Below the pieces are notes generated by a model. The model made no database searches. It was not told where the DNA came from and saw nothing but the letters and a program-made list of their open reading frames with translations. Positions 27,261 to 39,168 of a stretch of 64,000 bases of DNA are shown one piece after another; position 1 is the stretch's first letter; every line of letters starts with the position of its first letter. The translations under genes were made by a program, and so were the position numbers. Source of the DNA: Thunnus maccoyii (taxonomy: Eukaryota > Chordata > Actinopteri > Scombriformes > Scombridae); assembly GCF_910596095.1 (NCBI RefSeq), contig NC_056544.1:11269155-11333154 (forward strand), read 5' to 3'.

Positions 27261-29500
27261 AAACACATGACAATATAATATTGGATTATTATGCAAGTCT
27301 GTTTGTGAGGTAATGATGGAAACAACTGACTCATCCCATCATTACAACGTGGTTACAGTATCAAGAAAAACCAGATTTCTCCCTGACAGTTCACATCATG
27401 TCAGCGTCAACCTCGCACCACAAAATCCAGATCTATCGCAGTTCTCCAAATTGACCTAAGGTCTTCATACATTGTACTTCACCAAGCTCTGAAACAACCA
27501 GCCTCTCAATGCATGAGATAGAATGAAAAAAAGAAGAAACAGAAATGAAGGCCTGCAGTTTCTCTTTCACATCCTTTTTTACATCCTTACGCTGCACTCA
27601 CATCCCTGCCAAGTTCTGCAATGTCCCATAAGAATGCAACAAGGCACGTACGTTCTTTGCATGTAAGATCATGACGTTCGTGTACCAGACATTCATCAAG
27701 TTCAACTTTTGCATTTGTTGGCTCAAACCGGTCTCTATTCTATTTGGTTTCGTCCATTCAATGATAATCCTGCAGTACAGTAGTTAAAAGGATATGAATC
27801 AGCATCACAAACGATACACCAGTCTGGAGAAGATTACTTGAAGAAAACCTTATTTTTAACTGGAACTGAGTAGTCGCTGGCCTTCCAAGTGGAAAACCCC
27901 TCCTGCCAAGGCTTTAACGAATATAACGCATGTTTGTTACATTCCAGACACATAAGTGAGGGCCCTGTAATTCCTTCGCACTGAGTTTCCCCTCTCAGCA
28001 CTGTCATCAGTCTCCCAGTTACCTTTCACCTACTTAGTCTGGGCTGCAGACAGGAGAGGGTTAAACCAGTTCCTTCTTTGTGGTCTGGCCCCGCATCACG
28101 TATGGCCTGCGAGCTCCTCGGCAGAGGTTGTTAAAAAACCCTACGGCCCGTAATGTGGCCATTCTCTGTGCTGTGAACTTTCCCCTAATTCTCACAGTCA
28201 ACCAGCCTCCCAGCAGCAGATCTTTGCCGAGGATCACCTCAGGCCAAATTGTACGAATTTTCCTGACATGCTCGACATTGTCTCTGACTTCATTTATTCC
28301 TCACCATATCCCAAGAAAGATTATAGGAAGTGCTGTTTGCACAACTGCAAATTTGTAATCATGATCTAATATCTGAATCAGTAGTATAAGAATATGATAT
28401 AACAGTATAATAATGATAACAGGTATGCTACATTCAGTGGAATCAATTAAGGATTAGGGGAGTAACCATTTTTACTGCTTTAAGATTAAGTTGGCATTGT
28501 CTACAATACAGAATTCGTCTTGAATTTCTTTTTGTTTTGTTTTTGATTCATTAATTATCACTATTTTGACTGAATTCTCTCTCTGTCTTGTTAGTAGTGT
28601 TTGCAGTAGTGTTATTTTTAGTAGTAGTAGATAGTCTAATATGCTGTTTCCTTGATAACATAAATTTGAATTACACTACTTTACTAATTACTGCCTTTAT
28701 CATACCCCTGAAACTAAAACTAATTATCCAAATAATCTCAAAAACATATATTTAGAGTCAGAAAATAGACTAATAGCAAGATCCATAGAACTGAATTTCA
28801 TCAGTTTGTAACAATGAAATACATAAAGGACTCCACTTAATGACTGTGTGAATTAATGACATGAGGAACAGATTGAGATACTCTCCTCAGATGGTGATGA
28901 CTCTGCTCTGTAAAAGCCTGGGCTTCATCTTTCATGCCATCAGTGTGGGTGGTCCACTTACAGCCCGTAATGGCATTTATCGCTTTCACTGTCATAATAG
29001 AGCTGAGTACATTTGCTTTTATACCTCAGTTTAAATCAGACCGATTTACAGTAAATGATGTCCCCTGATATTTTAAAATCCCTCATAAAAAGCGGCTGCA
29101 CATGACAGGTTGTTTTCTTCACATCTTATTGTGATATTAAATGACCTCCTCAAACACATCTCCACTCTCTGTTCCATGACCTTTAATCAGGTTTCTGATA
29201 TCATTATCAAATTCCTGTGATGTTGAAGGCATTAGCTCACGTAGTCAGAGTGACTATACAGATCATAGTAAGTGTTCATTTAACAATATATCTCAATTTG
29301 TGCTAGTAAAAGTTTGACATTTCCAGTATTTCACTGCAGGGGATATCAAATGTTTAGTTTCATCCTGTAGATAATGTAGTCCCTGTCTCCCACTGTGCTG
29401 AGATGAAAGACAATCTTTTTGTTATATCACATCCCTCCTCCGCCTCTGACATGAATAGTTAACAGAGAGAGAGGTGGAGGAGGGACAGAAACCTGAGAGT
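27261..29500. other. Upstream region of angptl4, no gene seen
   Basis: About 2.2 kb of mostly unique AT-rich sequence lies before the angptl4 promoter. A frame at 28080-28358 has no recognisable domain and no intact splice partners. Distal angptl4 regulatory elements may lie here but none could be assigned from sequence alone. Confidence 0.45.
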
Positions 29501-29528
29501 AACTGCACCCCTCCCTCTCCTCGGCTGG

Positions 29529-29579
29529 CCAATGGCAAGCAGCTTACAGCTCAGAGTTGAGGGCTGTTAAACTATATAA
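29529..29579 (+). promoter_or_regulatory. angptl4: angptl4 core promoter (CCAAT and TATA boxes)
   Basis: CCAAT lies at 29529-29533 and TATATAA at 29573-29579. The ATG is at 29714, so a start near 29603 would give a 5' UTR of about 110 bases in the first exon. A TATA-driven promoter fits a strongly inducible gene. Confidence 0.65.
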
Positions 29580-29713
29580 CAGTTGTGCTGTAGGCTGTTC
29601 AGCCAGGAGCCTGAGCTCTCAAATCCAACTCAAGAAGACAGAGCGGGACGCTTCTGCAACCAGACAACACACCACTTAAAGAAAGATTTCAACAATTAAG
29701 CAAGACTGCAGCA

Positions 29714-32700
29714 ATGAAGACGACACTGGCAACTCTGACTCTGTGCCTGGTGGTGCTTATGGCTACAGGTTTCCCATTCGAGAGGAAAGGGGGATCGACC
29801 TCCGGCGGCAGTGCCAAGGAGAAGCGTGTACAGTACGCGGCATGGGATGACGTGAATGTCATTGCCCATGGGCTGCTGCAGCTGGGCCAGGGGCTGAAGG
29901 AGCATGTGGACAAAACCAAAGTCCAAATGAGGGACATTTCCACCAAGCTGAAGGTGTTCAATCGCACAGTGACCGAGCTGGGGAAGGAAAGCCAGAGGCT
30001 GCGAGTGGAGGGGGAGACCCTGAAGGCTCGAGCCCAGGGACTGGAGGACAGAGAGGGTCAGCTGCTGAATGTCACAGCCGGGCTGAGAGAGAAGGCAGAG
30101 GAGATGCAGCAGGAGAGGAGGACGATGAGTGAGAGGATGAGCCGGCTAGAGGAGAAGGTGGACAGCATGCTGCAGGGAGACGCAGTGCTGCCTGACTCGA
30201 ATACTGGCAACAGTGCTGCCAAGAACAACAGTGATGCTCGCAATGTCCAGGTAAGAATGAAAGAGTTTCTATCTTTGGGTTTTGATGGTAACTTGTTTGC
30301 GAAGGTATGAGCATGTTAAGATAAGAGGAGTGATACTGGACAGTGAGTTAGTTGGAGAGGATAATGAAAGTCATTCATTGCCCAAAGAGGTTTTCCACTG
30401 TATGGAACATATATACACATAATTCCTACACTTGTTACATCAAAATACAATTAAATACAATCAAGCCAGACAAACTTCTAAATGCTGCTGCACTGCAGTA
30501 GACGGTTAAAGGGACTCTTTGTTAGTGAATTTACAGTATATAGGGACAGTTGGCTTTTATGATCAGGCCCTTTCTGTGAGCTCAAAGGCACTAAATCAAA
30601 AAGCACAGAGTGCAAGCAGTGGGTGGTGGATGTGAGTGGAGGGGGGTTGGTTAACAAGCCTGCATGGCGTGGAGGAAGAGCGTGCAGTACGTGCAGGGAA
30701 ACACTAAAGGCTGCCAGACAAAGGGATATGCATGTATCAGCTGCAAGAATGTGCAGATCATTTTTAACAGCTGTCAAATTTTACAGCCTGGTTAGTGTTA
30801 GTCCATATAAAACAGTTGAAAGGGGCTTACATGAGCGCTGTTTTTTTTTCTTGTGCACCTCTCCATTTACAAAGCAGTATGTGAACCTGAAAGGCTTTAT
30901 AGTGGGATGGAAAATCCCGCGCTAAGAGGGAGTTATGTAACCATCCTACAGCTGGTTGGAAAGGAGAAGTCCTTGTCATTGAGGGGTGGAAATGTGTCTA
31001 GGATCTATGTCTCAGACTTTTCAGTGAAACCCAGCAGGTGGCCCATTTGTTGTGTAAATTCTGATGCTTCTTTAGTGATGTCTTCTAAAGTACTGCTGCG
31101 CCGTACTTTACGCACAGGCGCGGTGTGGAATAAAGTTGATAAAATGCTAAATGTGTGGTACCTTTGTGTTGTTTTTTTCTGTCAGCTGATGCTGGAGGCT
31201 CAAAACAGACGCATTGATGATCTGATGGAGCGGATCAGACTGCAGCAGGAGAAGCTTGACAAGCAAAATGTGCGCATCAGAACCCTGCAAAGTCAGGTGA
31301 GGAAGCGTTGCAATCACCCATACAGTTTGTAATCACACGCTCTGCATTTCCTTGTGATAATAATTTACTCTACCGTGTGTTTATTTTCTTAAACAAAATC
31401 TGCAATCTCATTTTTGATTCGAAACATTTTTTTTTCAGATCCAGCAGTCAAGACAGAGAGCATCCCCGCCGAGCAGCGACACTGACGGCTCTGTGCAAAG
31501 TCGCGACCCGGAGCAGCGCGACTCACCAGTCGGTAAGTAAAGCCAGAAAGCGTCCAAAATCTCCTTTGACAGCGTCTTAAGTCGACGGGACAAAATCAGA
31601 CGCTAAATGTGGCGGGCCATCTGTTTAGTAAGGCCATAAAGAAGCTTAAATCACTAGCAATTAAAATCAAGGAATCTAATCAATTTGGGACACGCTTCTC
31701 TGCTCAGCGTGACTCCAGAAGTATCAACTGGTGGACTTTAGACATATGCTGCGCATCTTAACGACATTATTTTAACTAATATAGGATAGCATAACACAAT
31801 GACATGAGTAAAAAAAAATGAGGATTCGTTATTTAGAAATACATAAATTAGGCCTCCTGCTTTTCAGAACTAAAAACTATAAAATATACATCATTCATCT
31901 TTTATTATAGCCTTATTTCAATCACCACAGAAGAGACTCATCCATTGAGACAAATAGTAGAGAAAAGGGGAAATTAACATTGTCAGTTGAGTCAGTGCCC
32001 TTTATACTGTGGCTTACAGTAATTGTAACAGTCAGTAAATGATGCCCTCAGTCTGCAGCCATGCCAAGCAGCTGCTGTTCCCATCTGAACTGAATCATGA
32101 CTGGACCAACAGTCATAATGCCTGCTTTCATCCAGGCTGGATAAAGACCCACTGGGGAAGAGTCGAGACACACTTTCAGCTTTCTCAGCCCACCACTTTT
32201 TGGTCTTACTTTAGTAGCATTCAGGGATGCAAAACAAAAAAATCTTTACATATTGAACAAAGAAAGCCTGTTTTTAAAAAAATATTTTTAAGAGTGTATG
32301 AGCAAGTTTCAGTAATAATATAAAAATCTGGGATAAATTGCAATAAATTTGAGCTCACACCTTATTTCTGATGGTCATGGATGAGAAGTAGGTGAAAGGT
32401 GAACATGGCTGAGGCAACAGTTGAGTTCAGTCAGCCAGTACAAATCACAATAACACCTCACACCTCTGACATCAGCAGGATTTTAGGAATGAGTAAAACA
32501 GAAACAAGTTTCTCTGGCAAGGTTTCAACTGGGGGAAAGTTCGCTGGGCTCTGAGAGCGTTCAGTCCGGGTCACACAACAGGATTACTCACACAGATCAT
32601 TTCTGTGGTGGTGCTGGTGGTAGTGGTGGTGGTGGTGGTGGTGGTGGGGGTGGGGGGTGGGGGGTGGGGGGACCTGGAAAGAAGAGGGGAGGCTTTGTAC

Positions 32701-35548
32701 AAATCCAGCATGCAGTGTTCCTCAGATTACTGTACTTGTGCCTGTGCAGAAAAAAAAGGAGGGAAAACGTGGAGGAAACAGGGAAAAGACGGTCTAAATT
32801 TATCTGTGAACTTTGTACAGATATCCTCCACTGTTTTGAAGACACTCGCCTCCTCCCTTCTTTTTTTTAAAGGACATCCCACCTTTGGTGTACAACAAAC
32901 ACTTGTACATCCCTCAAAAATGAGCAACCTTTCCCCTAGATCTGTCACGGAGTCAGACATCCCTCCTCCTCCTCCTCCTCCTCCTCCTCCTCAGTCATCC
33001 TCTCCTCTCCTCCCCCATCCCTTCACACAAAACCCCCACCACCATCTCCTCCTTCTCTCCCATTGTAATGAATAAGAAGTGTGCCAAAGTTCAGGAGAAC
33101 CCCTGACCCTGAGGCACACTACAGCCACAACTGGCCACCAAGAGTTCATGCCTCTAGAGTAAAAGTCATTCCAGACTAATGAGGTTTTGTTCTGTTTTGT
33201 TCCGCAGTCACCTGGCATGCTTCCACTGAAGCAATGAGCAGGAGCCAACAAAAAAGCACATTTTTTATAACATTTATTATTGCTTCTTGTGTGAAGATGC
33301 TAAACTGCCTCATGTGATGATATCATCCTTTTTTATGGATTATGGGAGGGATGCTATTAGTCTTGTGCCTTTTGAAGCACATGACAGCTCCAGTTGCCTC
33401 CTGCTTTGTATCGCTGCCTTCTCCAATGTCCCTTTACAGCAGCAGCCCCTATCCCCCCCTCACCACCCTTTGATCACTCCCCATGCATGCACCAGCCATG
33501 CACCAGCCATGCACCAGCCATGCACGCCTACGTCACCGACTGGCTGCTTTGCACGTGAGGGATGTGTGACAAGCCAAAGAGGTGGGGGGGAGGTGGATGA
33601 GACGAGGGGGAAAAGGGGGTTGAGGAATGTAAGGGTAGTAGTGTGTAACTCAATAGCCTGGAAGGCCAAGCAGCAGTAAAGAGGCAAGTCTGCTTGGGAA
33701 CTGGGAGAAGGGTTATATTTATAATTGAGAGGGAAGCTCTCACTTGCTCCCTCCCTTGTTAAGACTGGGTCGAAGGCCCTATCGGGGACACATTTATATC
33801 TCCAGACTTCCTGATAAGCTCACTTAGAATGATAGTGTTATTTGCAAACACTGTGCTCTCGTAGTGCAGGGAAACCTATCGCTGAGAGGTGAATGACCTA
33901 CTTATGAAAACTGGGTAGAGTAAAAAAAAGTCCAGAATCACAAATGCCTCTTAAAAATAACTCACACGCCGATTTCTACAATTGCCTCAAAACAAGAAAG
34001 ATGGAAGAAAATAGAGATTAAACAGCAGTTAAACTTCTTGATGTGGCTCCTGCAGAACAGGTGCACTTGGAATTAGCCAGCGAGCTTTCAGCCTCATTTT
34101 CACAAACAACTTTTGCCCAGTTTATCACAGTGACAGTGCAAAGTTCAAGGGGGGTTAAAGATGAAGAAAAACACATCTGTTAAATGTGTCATGTATAAGT
34201 AGTATGGCTGGCAGTGTAGAGGAAAGGTGATAGCGCTGTTTGGATTGTGGGGCCTTGCAGTGATATGGAGCAGTTTGTCTCAACATTGTTGTGTTTTTTT
34301 TTTCTTTTTGTTCTTCTTCTAGAAATGGCATCAGACTGTCATGAGCTGTTCCTGAGAGGAGAGACCACCAGCGGGGTCTACACCATCCAACCAATAAACG
34401 CAGAGCCCTTTAAAGTCTTCTGTGAGATGACAGCTGGTAAGCAGAGTCAATGTTTTTCACCAGCCTCATTTGCTTTAGCATATAATTGCTAACTACTCAG
34501 ACATCAGGTCACCAACATCAAACAAAGGAATAGTTCAAAGTTCTAAACTGCACAATAAGCTGCTGTTTTGGCTTTTTCTGATTAGTTCTTTTTCTCTCTT
34601 TCTGACCAGATGGTGGATGGACAGTGATCCAAAGGCGTCAGGACGGCTCAGTGAACTTTGACCAGCTATGGCAGGCCTACGAGAAAGGCTTTGGCAACCT
34701 GAATGGTAAGTGCTCTTTTCAGTCTCACTCTCGCTAACTCCAGCACTGGACTGGACAAGTGTTAGCTTGCCAGATTAGTGATTGTTCACACAACTTTACT
34801 GTGTCTATAACCACTGCATCAGGGAGCAGGAGCTGGCTTCCAAAAGCATCTTATCACTGATAAGCTTGAAATGGATTTACTTGCTTTGATTGATTTCACT
34901 GATTAAAATTCAGTTTGAGGATTAGTGGATACTTTTCTCACTGCTTCTTTTCCTCTTCTCATCTTCTCCAGGAGAGTTCTGGTTGGGTCTTGAAAAGATC
35001 CATTCCATTGCCAAAGTTGGCGGATACACCCTCAAAATCAAGTTCTCTGACTGGGGGGATGACTTTGCATCCGTCCACCTCCCCTTCCAACTTGGTGGAC
35101 AGGAAACCAAATATTCACTGCAGATTGAGGAGACCGGCACTTTCAGCACTCTGGAGAGTTCTCTGGGGACTGATGCCACATCCGGCCTGCCATTCTCCAC
35201 CCGCGACCAAGACAATGACCAGAAAAATGACACCAACTGTGCCAAGCACCTCTCCGGTAAATGCCTCTAGTGTTAGATCTCCAGAGACCGACGTGTTATA
35301 GAGCTCAAATATGGATTGATAAAAACTCAGCATCTAACCTGACATTATCCTTTGTCCTCGCAGGTGGCTGGTGGTTCAGTAACTGTGGTCGCTCCAACCT
35401 AAACGGAAGATACTTCCAGAGCCCTCCTCCCAAGCAGCGGCACCAGAGGAAGCAGGGCATCTTCTGGAAGACCTGGAGGGGCCGCTACTACCCCCTTAAG
35501 TCCAGCATGATGATGATTGCCCCCGCTGCAGTTGAAAACAAGTCATAA
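29714..35548 (+). CDS. angptl4: Angiopoietin-like 4, secreted lipoprotein lipase inhibitor
   Basis: This secreted protein inhibits lipoprotein lipase through its N-terminal coiled coil and carries a C-terminal fibrinogen-like domain. Coding exons are 29714-30250, 31186-31296, 31439-31532, 34323-34436, 34610-34705, 34972-35256 and 35364-35548, all GT-AG and in frame, giving 473 residues (human 406). The signal peptide is about 1-20. The lipase-inhibiting segment is about 39-68, with [17 protein letters not shown] nearly as in human. The coiled coil runs to about 215. N-glycosylation sequons lie at N83, N119 and N171. The fibrinogen domain starts near C253 and has GGWTVIQRR, the [15 protein letters not shown] block and [13 protein letters not shown]. 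The linker is Ser/Gln/Arg rich with no R-X-K/R-R furin site. Human E40 corresponds to Asp46. The 30853-31332 open frame spans intron 1 and exon 2 and is not a separate gene. Confidence 0.95.
32390..32402 (+). promoter_or_regulatory. DR1 (PPAR/RXR-type) element in angptl4 intron 3
   Basis: AGGTGA-A-AGGTGA is a direct repeat with one-base spacing; each half differs from AGGTCA at one base. The mammalian ANGPTL4 gene is a classic PPAR target and its functional PPRE lies in intron 3, the same intron by coding-exon order. Function here is inferred from motif and position. Confidence 0.5.
32605..32671 (+). repeat. (GGT)n / G-rich tract in angptl4 intron 3
   Basis: The tract is GGT repeats passing into runs of five to six G. 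The runs of G are capable of forming a G-quadruplex on the plus (sense) strand. The open frame of polyvaline/glycine through it is an artefact. Confidence 0.9.
32961..32992 (+). repeat. (CCT)n microsatellite
   Basis: About ten CCT units lie about 290 bp after the G-rich tract in angptl4 intron 3. The pyrimidine-rich sequence continues to about 33060. Confidence 0.9.
33487..33528 (+). repeat. 11-bp minisatellite (ATGCACCAGCC)n
   Basis: Three exact copies and a partial fourth are present, inside angptl4 intron 3. Confidence 0.9.
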
Positions 35549-36764
35549 AGAATAAAGACAGACAGGATGAAACATTTAAGACAAAGAGAGGGGGAGAAAG
35601 AAGTAGATGTTGGACTATTCTTTCTTTTCTTGGTGCTTGGTTGATGAGGTAGAGGTTTCCATTCCCCTGGTTTTCTCCCTGCGAGGAAGACTTCATACCA
35701 CAGCCAAGCCCAAAGGCTCAAAAATAGAAGCACAAAGAACTCACATCAAATGAGTTCCACGTTTCCACTGCTCTGTTCTCCGAGAGACGAGCAGTTTCCC
35801 TCCCTGCACCTAGAGCCACAGATGGAAGAAGAGACAGAAATAAAACGTGCATAAAATGTGCAGTGGAAATTTTTTTTACATGCTGTACCATTACAGTTGT
35901 TTCCTTCTGTTGGCGTGAAGGAGGGGGCCCCTGGCAAGGACAGTGTCACAGAGCAAGTCCTGGCCTGTCTGCAGTGCTGTAAGCCACAAAGAATTCCCAG
36001 CAAGTCAAGACTCATCACCAGACATGTGGTGTCATCTGTGTATGTGGGCTGTTGTTGAGTTTGAATGTGGTTTTGTAGCAAGTAAACAGCATAGTCAGCA
36101 CAAAAACTTCTTAAGAACTGTTCTTATTTGGTAAAAGATGGATGTAGGGAGTAAAACGCAGGCTGATTAAGCAAACCTTTTAAACTCAATGGTGCGGACC
36201 AAATGGTGACTTAATTAAAACAAAGTCGTTTTCCACATGAACATGATGAGATTAGTGTTCAAAAGCATTATGTAAAGTTATAAATCACTGTAAACTAGGA
36301 TTACAATGTAGAAACTGTGTCAAGACTGAAAGCAGTTCTTTCTCAGAACTTCATTGGGCACTGAAAACCATTCCAGCCTTTGTACAATATATTTTCTGCC
36401 TGCAATTTTGAATCAAATCAGCATATACTTCACTGACTTTATTTTTTCTGTGGAGATTTTAATGATTTTAAGTCATATTGACTTATTTTAAGAGGAGAGA
36501 CATAATTTTGTAAATAGTGTATGAAGGAATGTCACCTGTGTTTTCAGAAATATAACTGTTACCCATTTGTTGTGTGTTATCTGTGTCCTTGTGACTTGAG
36601 AGTTTGTTATTGTAGATGTTCCCTTTTCTTATTTAAATGCTGTAAAGAATCAATATATATATTTCTGGTGCTGCCTGTTTGTAATTTATATTGTCTTTGT
36701 TGTGTTTACCAGATGTAAAATTGTTTTTTAAGAGAAAATAACCATTTTATGGCCATAAGAAGCC

Positions 36765-36770
36765 AATAAA
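36765..36770 (+). terminator. angptl4: angptl4 poly(A) signal
   Basis: AATAAA lies about 1.2 kb after the stop codon, preceded by T-rich 3' UTR sequence. A nearer AATAAA at about 35551, immediately after the stop, is too close to be the main signal. The 3' UTR is therefore taken as 35549 to about 36785. Confidence 0.6.
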
Positions 36771-37774
36771 ATTGATTTAAACTAATATTGCCCTCTGTCT
36801 GTGTATTGTTGCCACTTAAAAAGTACAGTTTCAGACAAATACAGCTCAAGGTAGTAGACTAACATAACAGTCAACTGAAAACAGAAGAATTCACAAAAAT
36901 TTCAAAAATAATATAATATTGTGAGAAATAAACCACAACGAGAGTCAAGATAAGTGGATACGCCCATATGCAAACTGATTTTATTATACATTTTGTTATA
37001 TCAAATGCACGCAAATTAGCCTGAATGAAATATTTTGGATTTGTTTGCCATTGGTGGTAGAAAATGTTAATTTTGTTTAATTTATGGTTTAACTTAGAGG
37101 ACATTTCAAATTATTAATTCTTCACATATTGTTCTTTTCCATGTCAAACAATCAAGGTTTCTACTTGATTTTCATTTATTACATCACTCCAAAATTTTGT
37201 GACTTACAGTAGAATTTCTATATTTGTAAAATAATCCACTGGTGTAAACTGAGCTCATCACTAATCAATAAAACTTGTCTGGATGAGGAGATTTTCTTTG
37301 TTTTTTAAACCAACTGCAGGCCTAAACACACGCATACGGTTTAAACTATTTCATTAAGCCACATACACGTGGCAGATCTCTTGTATCTTAACCTTTAAGA
37401 CTTTAGCAGCTTAGTCGTATTACCTGGAGGCAAACTTCAGTATCTTCTTGGTGTCACCTTTAATTTTTCAGAGCACCTCTCTCTGCGTCCTTGTCAGGCT
37501 TACTGTTAATGTGCTTCAACTGGTTCAGGATCAACCTCTGTAACAGCCGATCTGATGACAGCTGCTCTGAAATGACCTCTACCATCAAAAGTGAAAGTCC
37601 ATGCCTGGCTGTCCTACAGTTGGAGAGTTAATGACTGGGGGATGGCACTAGGTACCTGTGGAGGAACAGAGAGCATAGCAATTGACATGTTTGGTTCTTA
37701 TTAAAATTACTCTGTGGAGCAGTCACAGTATTTCTTATGAATGCAAAACACATATCCCACATGTTTCTAATTTT

Positions 37775-38377
37775 ATTAAGTATGCATATTAGCTTTCTTG
37801 TCAAGAGTTGGATGAGAGGTTCAATACCACTCTTGAGTTTTGCACTGAGCATGTAGCTGGAGCTAGAAGCTGGTTAGCTTAGCTTAGCATAAAGAAATGG
37901 GTAAACAGCTAGCTTGGGTCTGTCAAAAGAAAACAAAATGCACTTAAGCTCACTAATTTACACTTCAGTCCATACAAAAACCCAAGAACATTTAGTTTTG
38001 ATTTGTTTTTTACGGGGGTGTGTTATTGCCAAACTATTTTGTTGCTCCGCCAAGACTAGAGTCAACTGTTCCCACCAAAGAAATAGTCCAGCACATAACA
38101 CCTCCATAAAACCATACGTGGTCATTTTTACACTTGTTTTTCTTTCACAGAACAAAGTAGTAAAAGAGATACGTTATAATGTGTGAATTACCAGTTAGAG
38201 GTGAGAGGTAGGCAGATTTTGTTAACTTCTTACAGAGCCAGACTAGCTTGTTTTCAGTGTTTATGCAGAGCTAAGCTACCTGGCTTCTGGCTGTGGGCTG
38301 ATATTTGCCTTACAGACATGAGTGGTATCAATTTTCTCATCTAACTCTTGGCAGGAGAGCAAATAAGTATATTTTAA
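37775..38377. mobile_element. Foldback MITE with long imperfect inverted repeats
   Basis: The left arm (from 37775: 'caagagttggatgagag', then 'ataccactc', 'agctagaagctggttagctt') matches the reverse complement of the right arm (ending 38377: 'caagagttagatgagaa', 'gataccactc', 'agccagaagccaggtagctt'). The arms extend for more than 100 bp. This is the most complete copy of the family in the window; fragments lie at about 3165, 19125, 20420 and 23105. There is no coding capacity, so it depends on a transposase elsewhere. Confidence 0.7.
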
Positions 38378-38546
38378 GGTGCCAGTTTCTCACAATCACC
38401 TGCTTACTGATGGTTCATGCTGAGAGGCTTAGCAGGATGCCCTAGGCTGAGGTAGTGTTAATAAATGAGGGCAGCAGATTTCCTCTTATCTAGCTCTCAG
38501 ATCAAGGTTGGGCATCAGCCACCTACGAGTATCCCGTTATAAAAAG

Positions 38547-38560
38547 GTTACCATAGCAAC
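38547..38560 (+). promoter_or_regulatory. X-box (RFX-type) motif
   Basis: GTTACC-AT-AGCAAC matches the RFX consensus GTNRCC(0-3N)RGYAAC fully. TATAAAAA lies just upstream (38538-38545). No gene start is visible nearby. Confidence 0.35.
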
Positions 38561-39162
38561 TGTGCTCTCCATAAAAGAGGAGGGAGGAAGAACCAACAAC
38601 CATCTGCTACTGCACTTGTGCAAGAAAGCCCTTGTTGTAGCAGTGGTGGAGGTTTGGTCAGGTGCAGCTCTCATGTGAATAGCAGGACTTGAGACTAGGG
38701 GCATAATTAAGGGTCAGAGTGGAATGTTAATACAGGTAAATTCACTTGAGATAAGTGCTTTAGAGAGTAAGATAACCTGGTTGCATGAAACACATGCTGC
38801 AACTAACATACAGTACATGAGCTTTAACACATTGCATGAATAAGAAGACTGCAGTGGAAGACAGCATGTGATTGATTCATACATTTATTCATTATCATGT
38901 ACAAATTGTATTCCGGTGGTACAAAGCTGTTGTAAGACTCCAGTGCTCACCCTCCTGTTGTCTTTATTGCAGTAAAAAAAGGAAATACCAGCATGATCAA
39001 GAGTCAAGAGGTACTTTGGCAAATATAAATTATGTGTTAAGAAGGCAAGCAGACATCTCGAGCAATGTAATGTAAGGGGAGAAAACGGCGTGAAAATATC
39101 AATGAGCAGCTTGTCAGCACTCATTTAAAAAAAAAAAAAAGAATAAAAATCCATAAAAATAT

Positions 39163-39168
39163 TTTATT
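39163..39168 (-). terminator. dpp9: Candidate dpp9 poly(A) signal
   Basis: AATAAA reads on the minus strand about 740 bp after the dpp9 stop codon. Other AATAAA-like strings occur nearby in AT-rich DNA, so the choice is tentative. The implied 3' UTR includes a C-rich tract (G-rich on plus, about 39630-39655). Confidence 0.4.

Larger units (their letters stand above)
36790..39140. other. Intergenic region between convergent angptl4 and dpp9
   Basis: It holds a foldback MITE (37775-38377) and an isolated X-box (38547-38560). No coding exon was recognised. Confidence 0.5.

Noticed and set aside
28080..28358. 92-residue frame upstream of angptl4
   Set aside because: It has no recognisable domain, no conserved motif and no plausible splice partners.
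30853..31332. 159-residue open frame in angptl4
   Set aside because: It starts in intron 1 and merely reads through exon 2 in the angptl4 frame. Splice sites define the exon as 31186-31296.
32605..33075. 156-residue open frame
   Set aside because: It is made of GGT and CCT repeats inside angptl4 intron 3, with polyvaline, polyglycine and polyproline translation. It has no splice or domain support.
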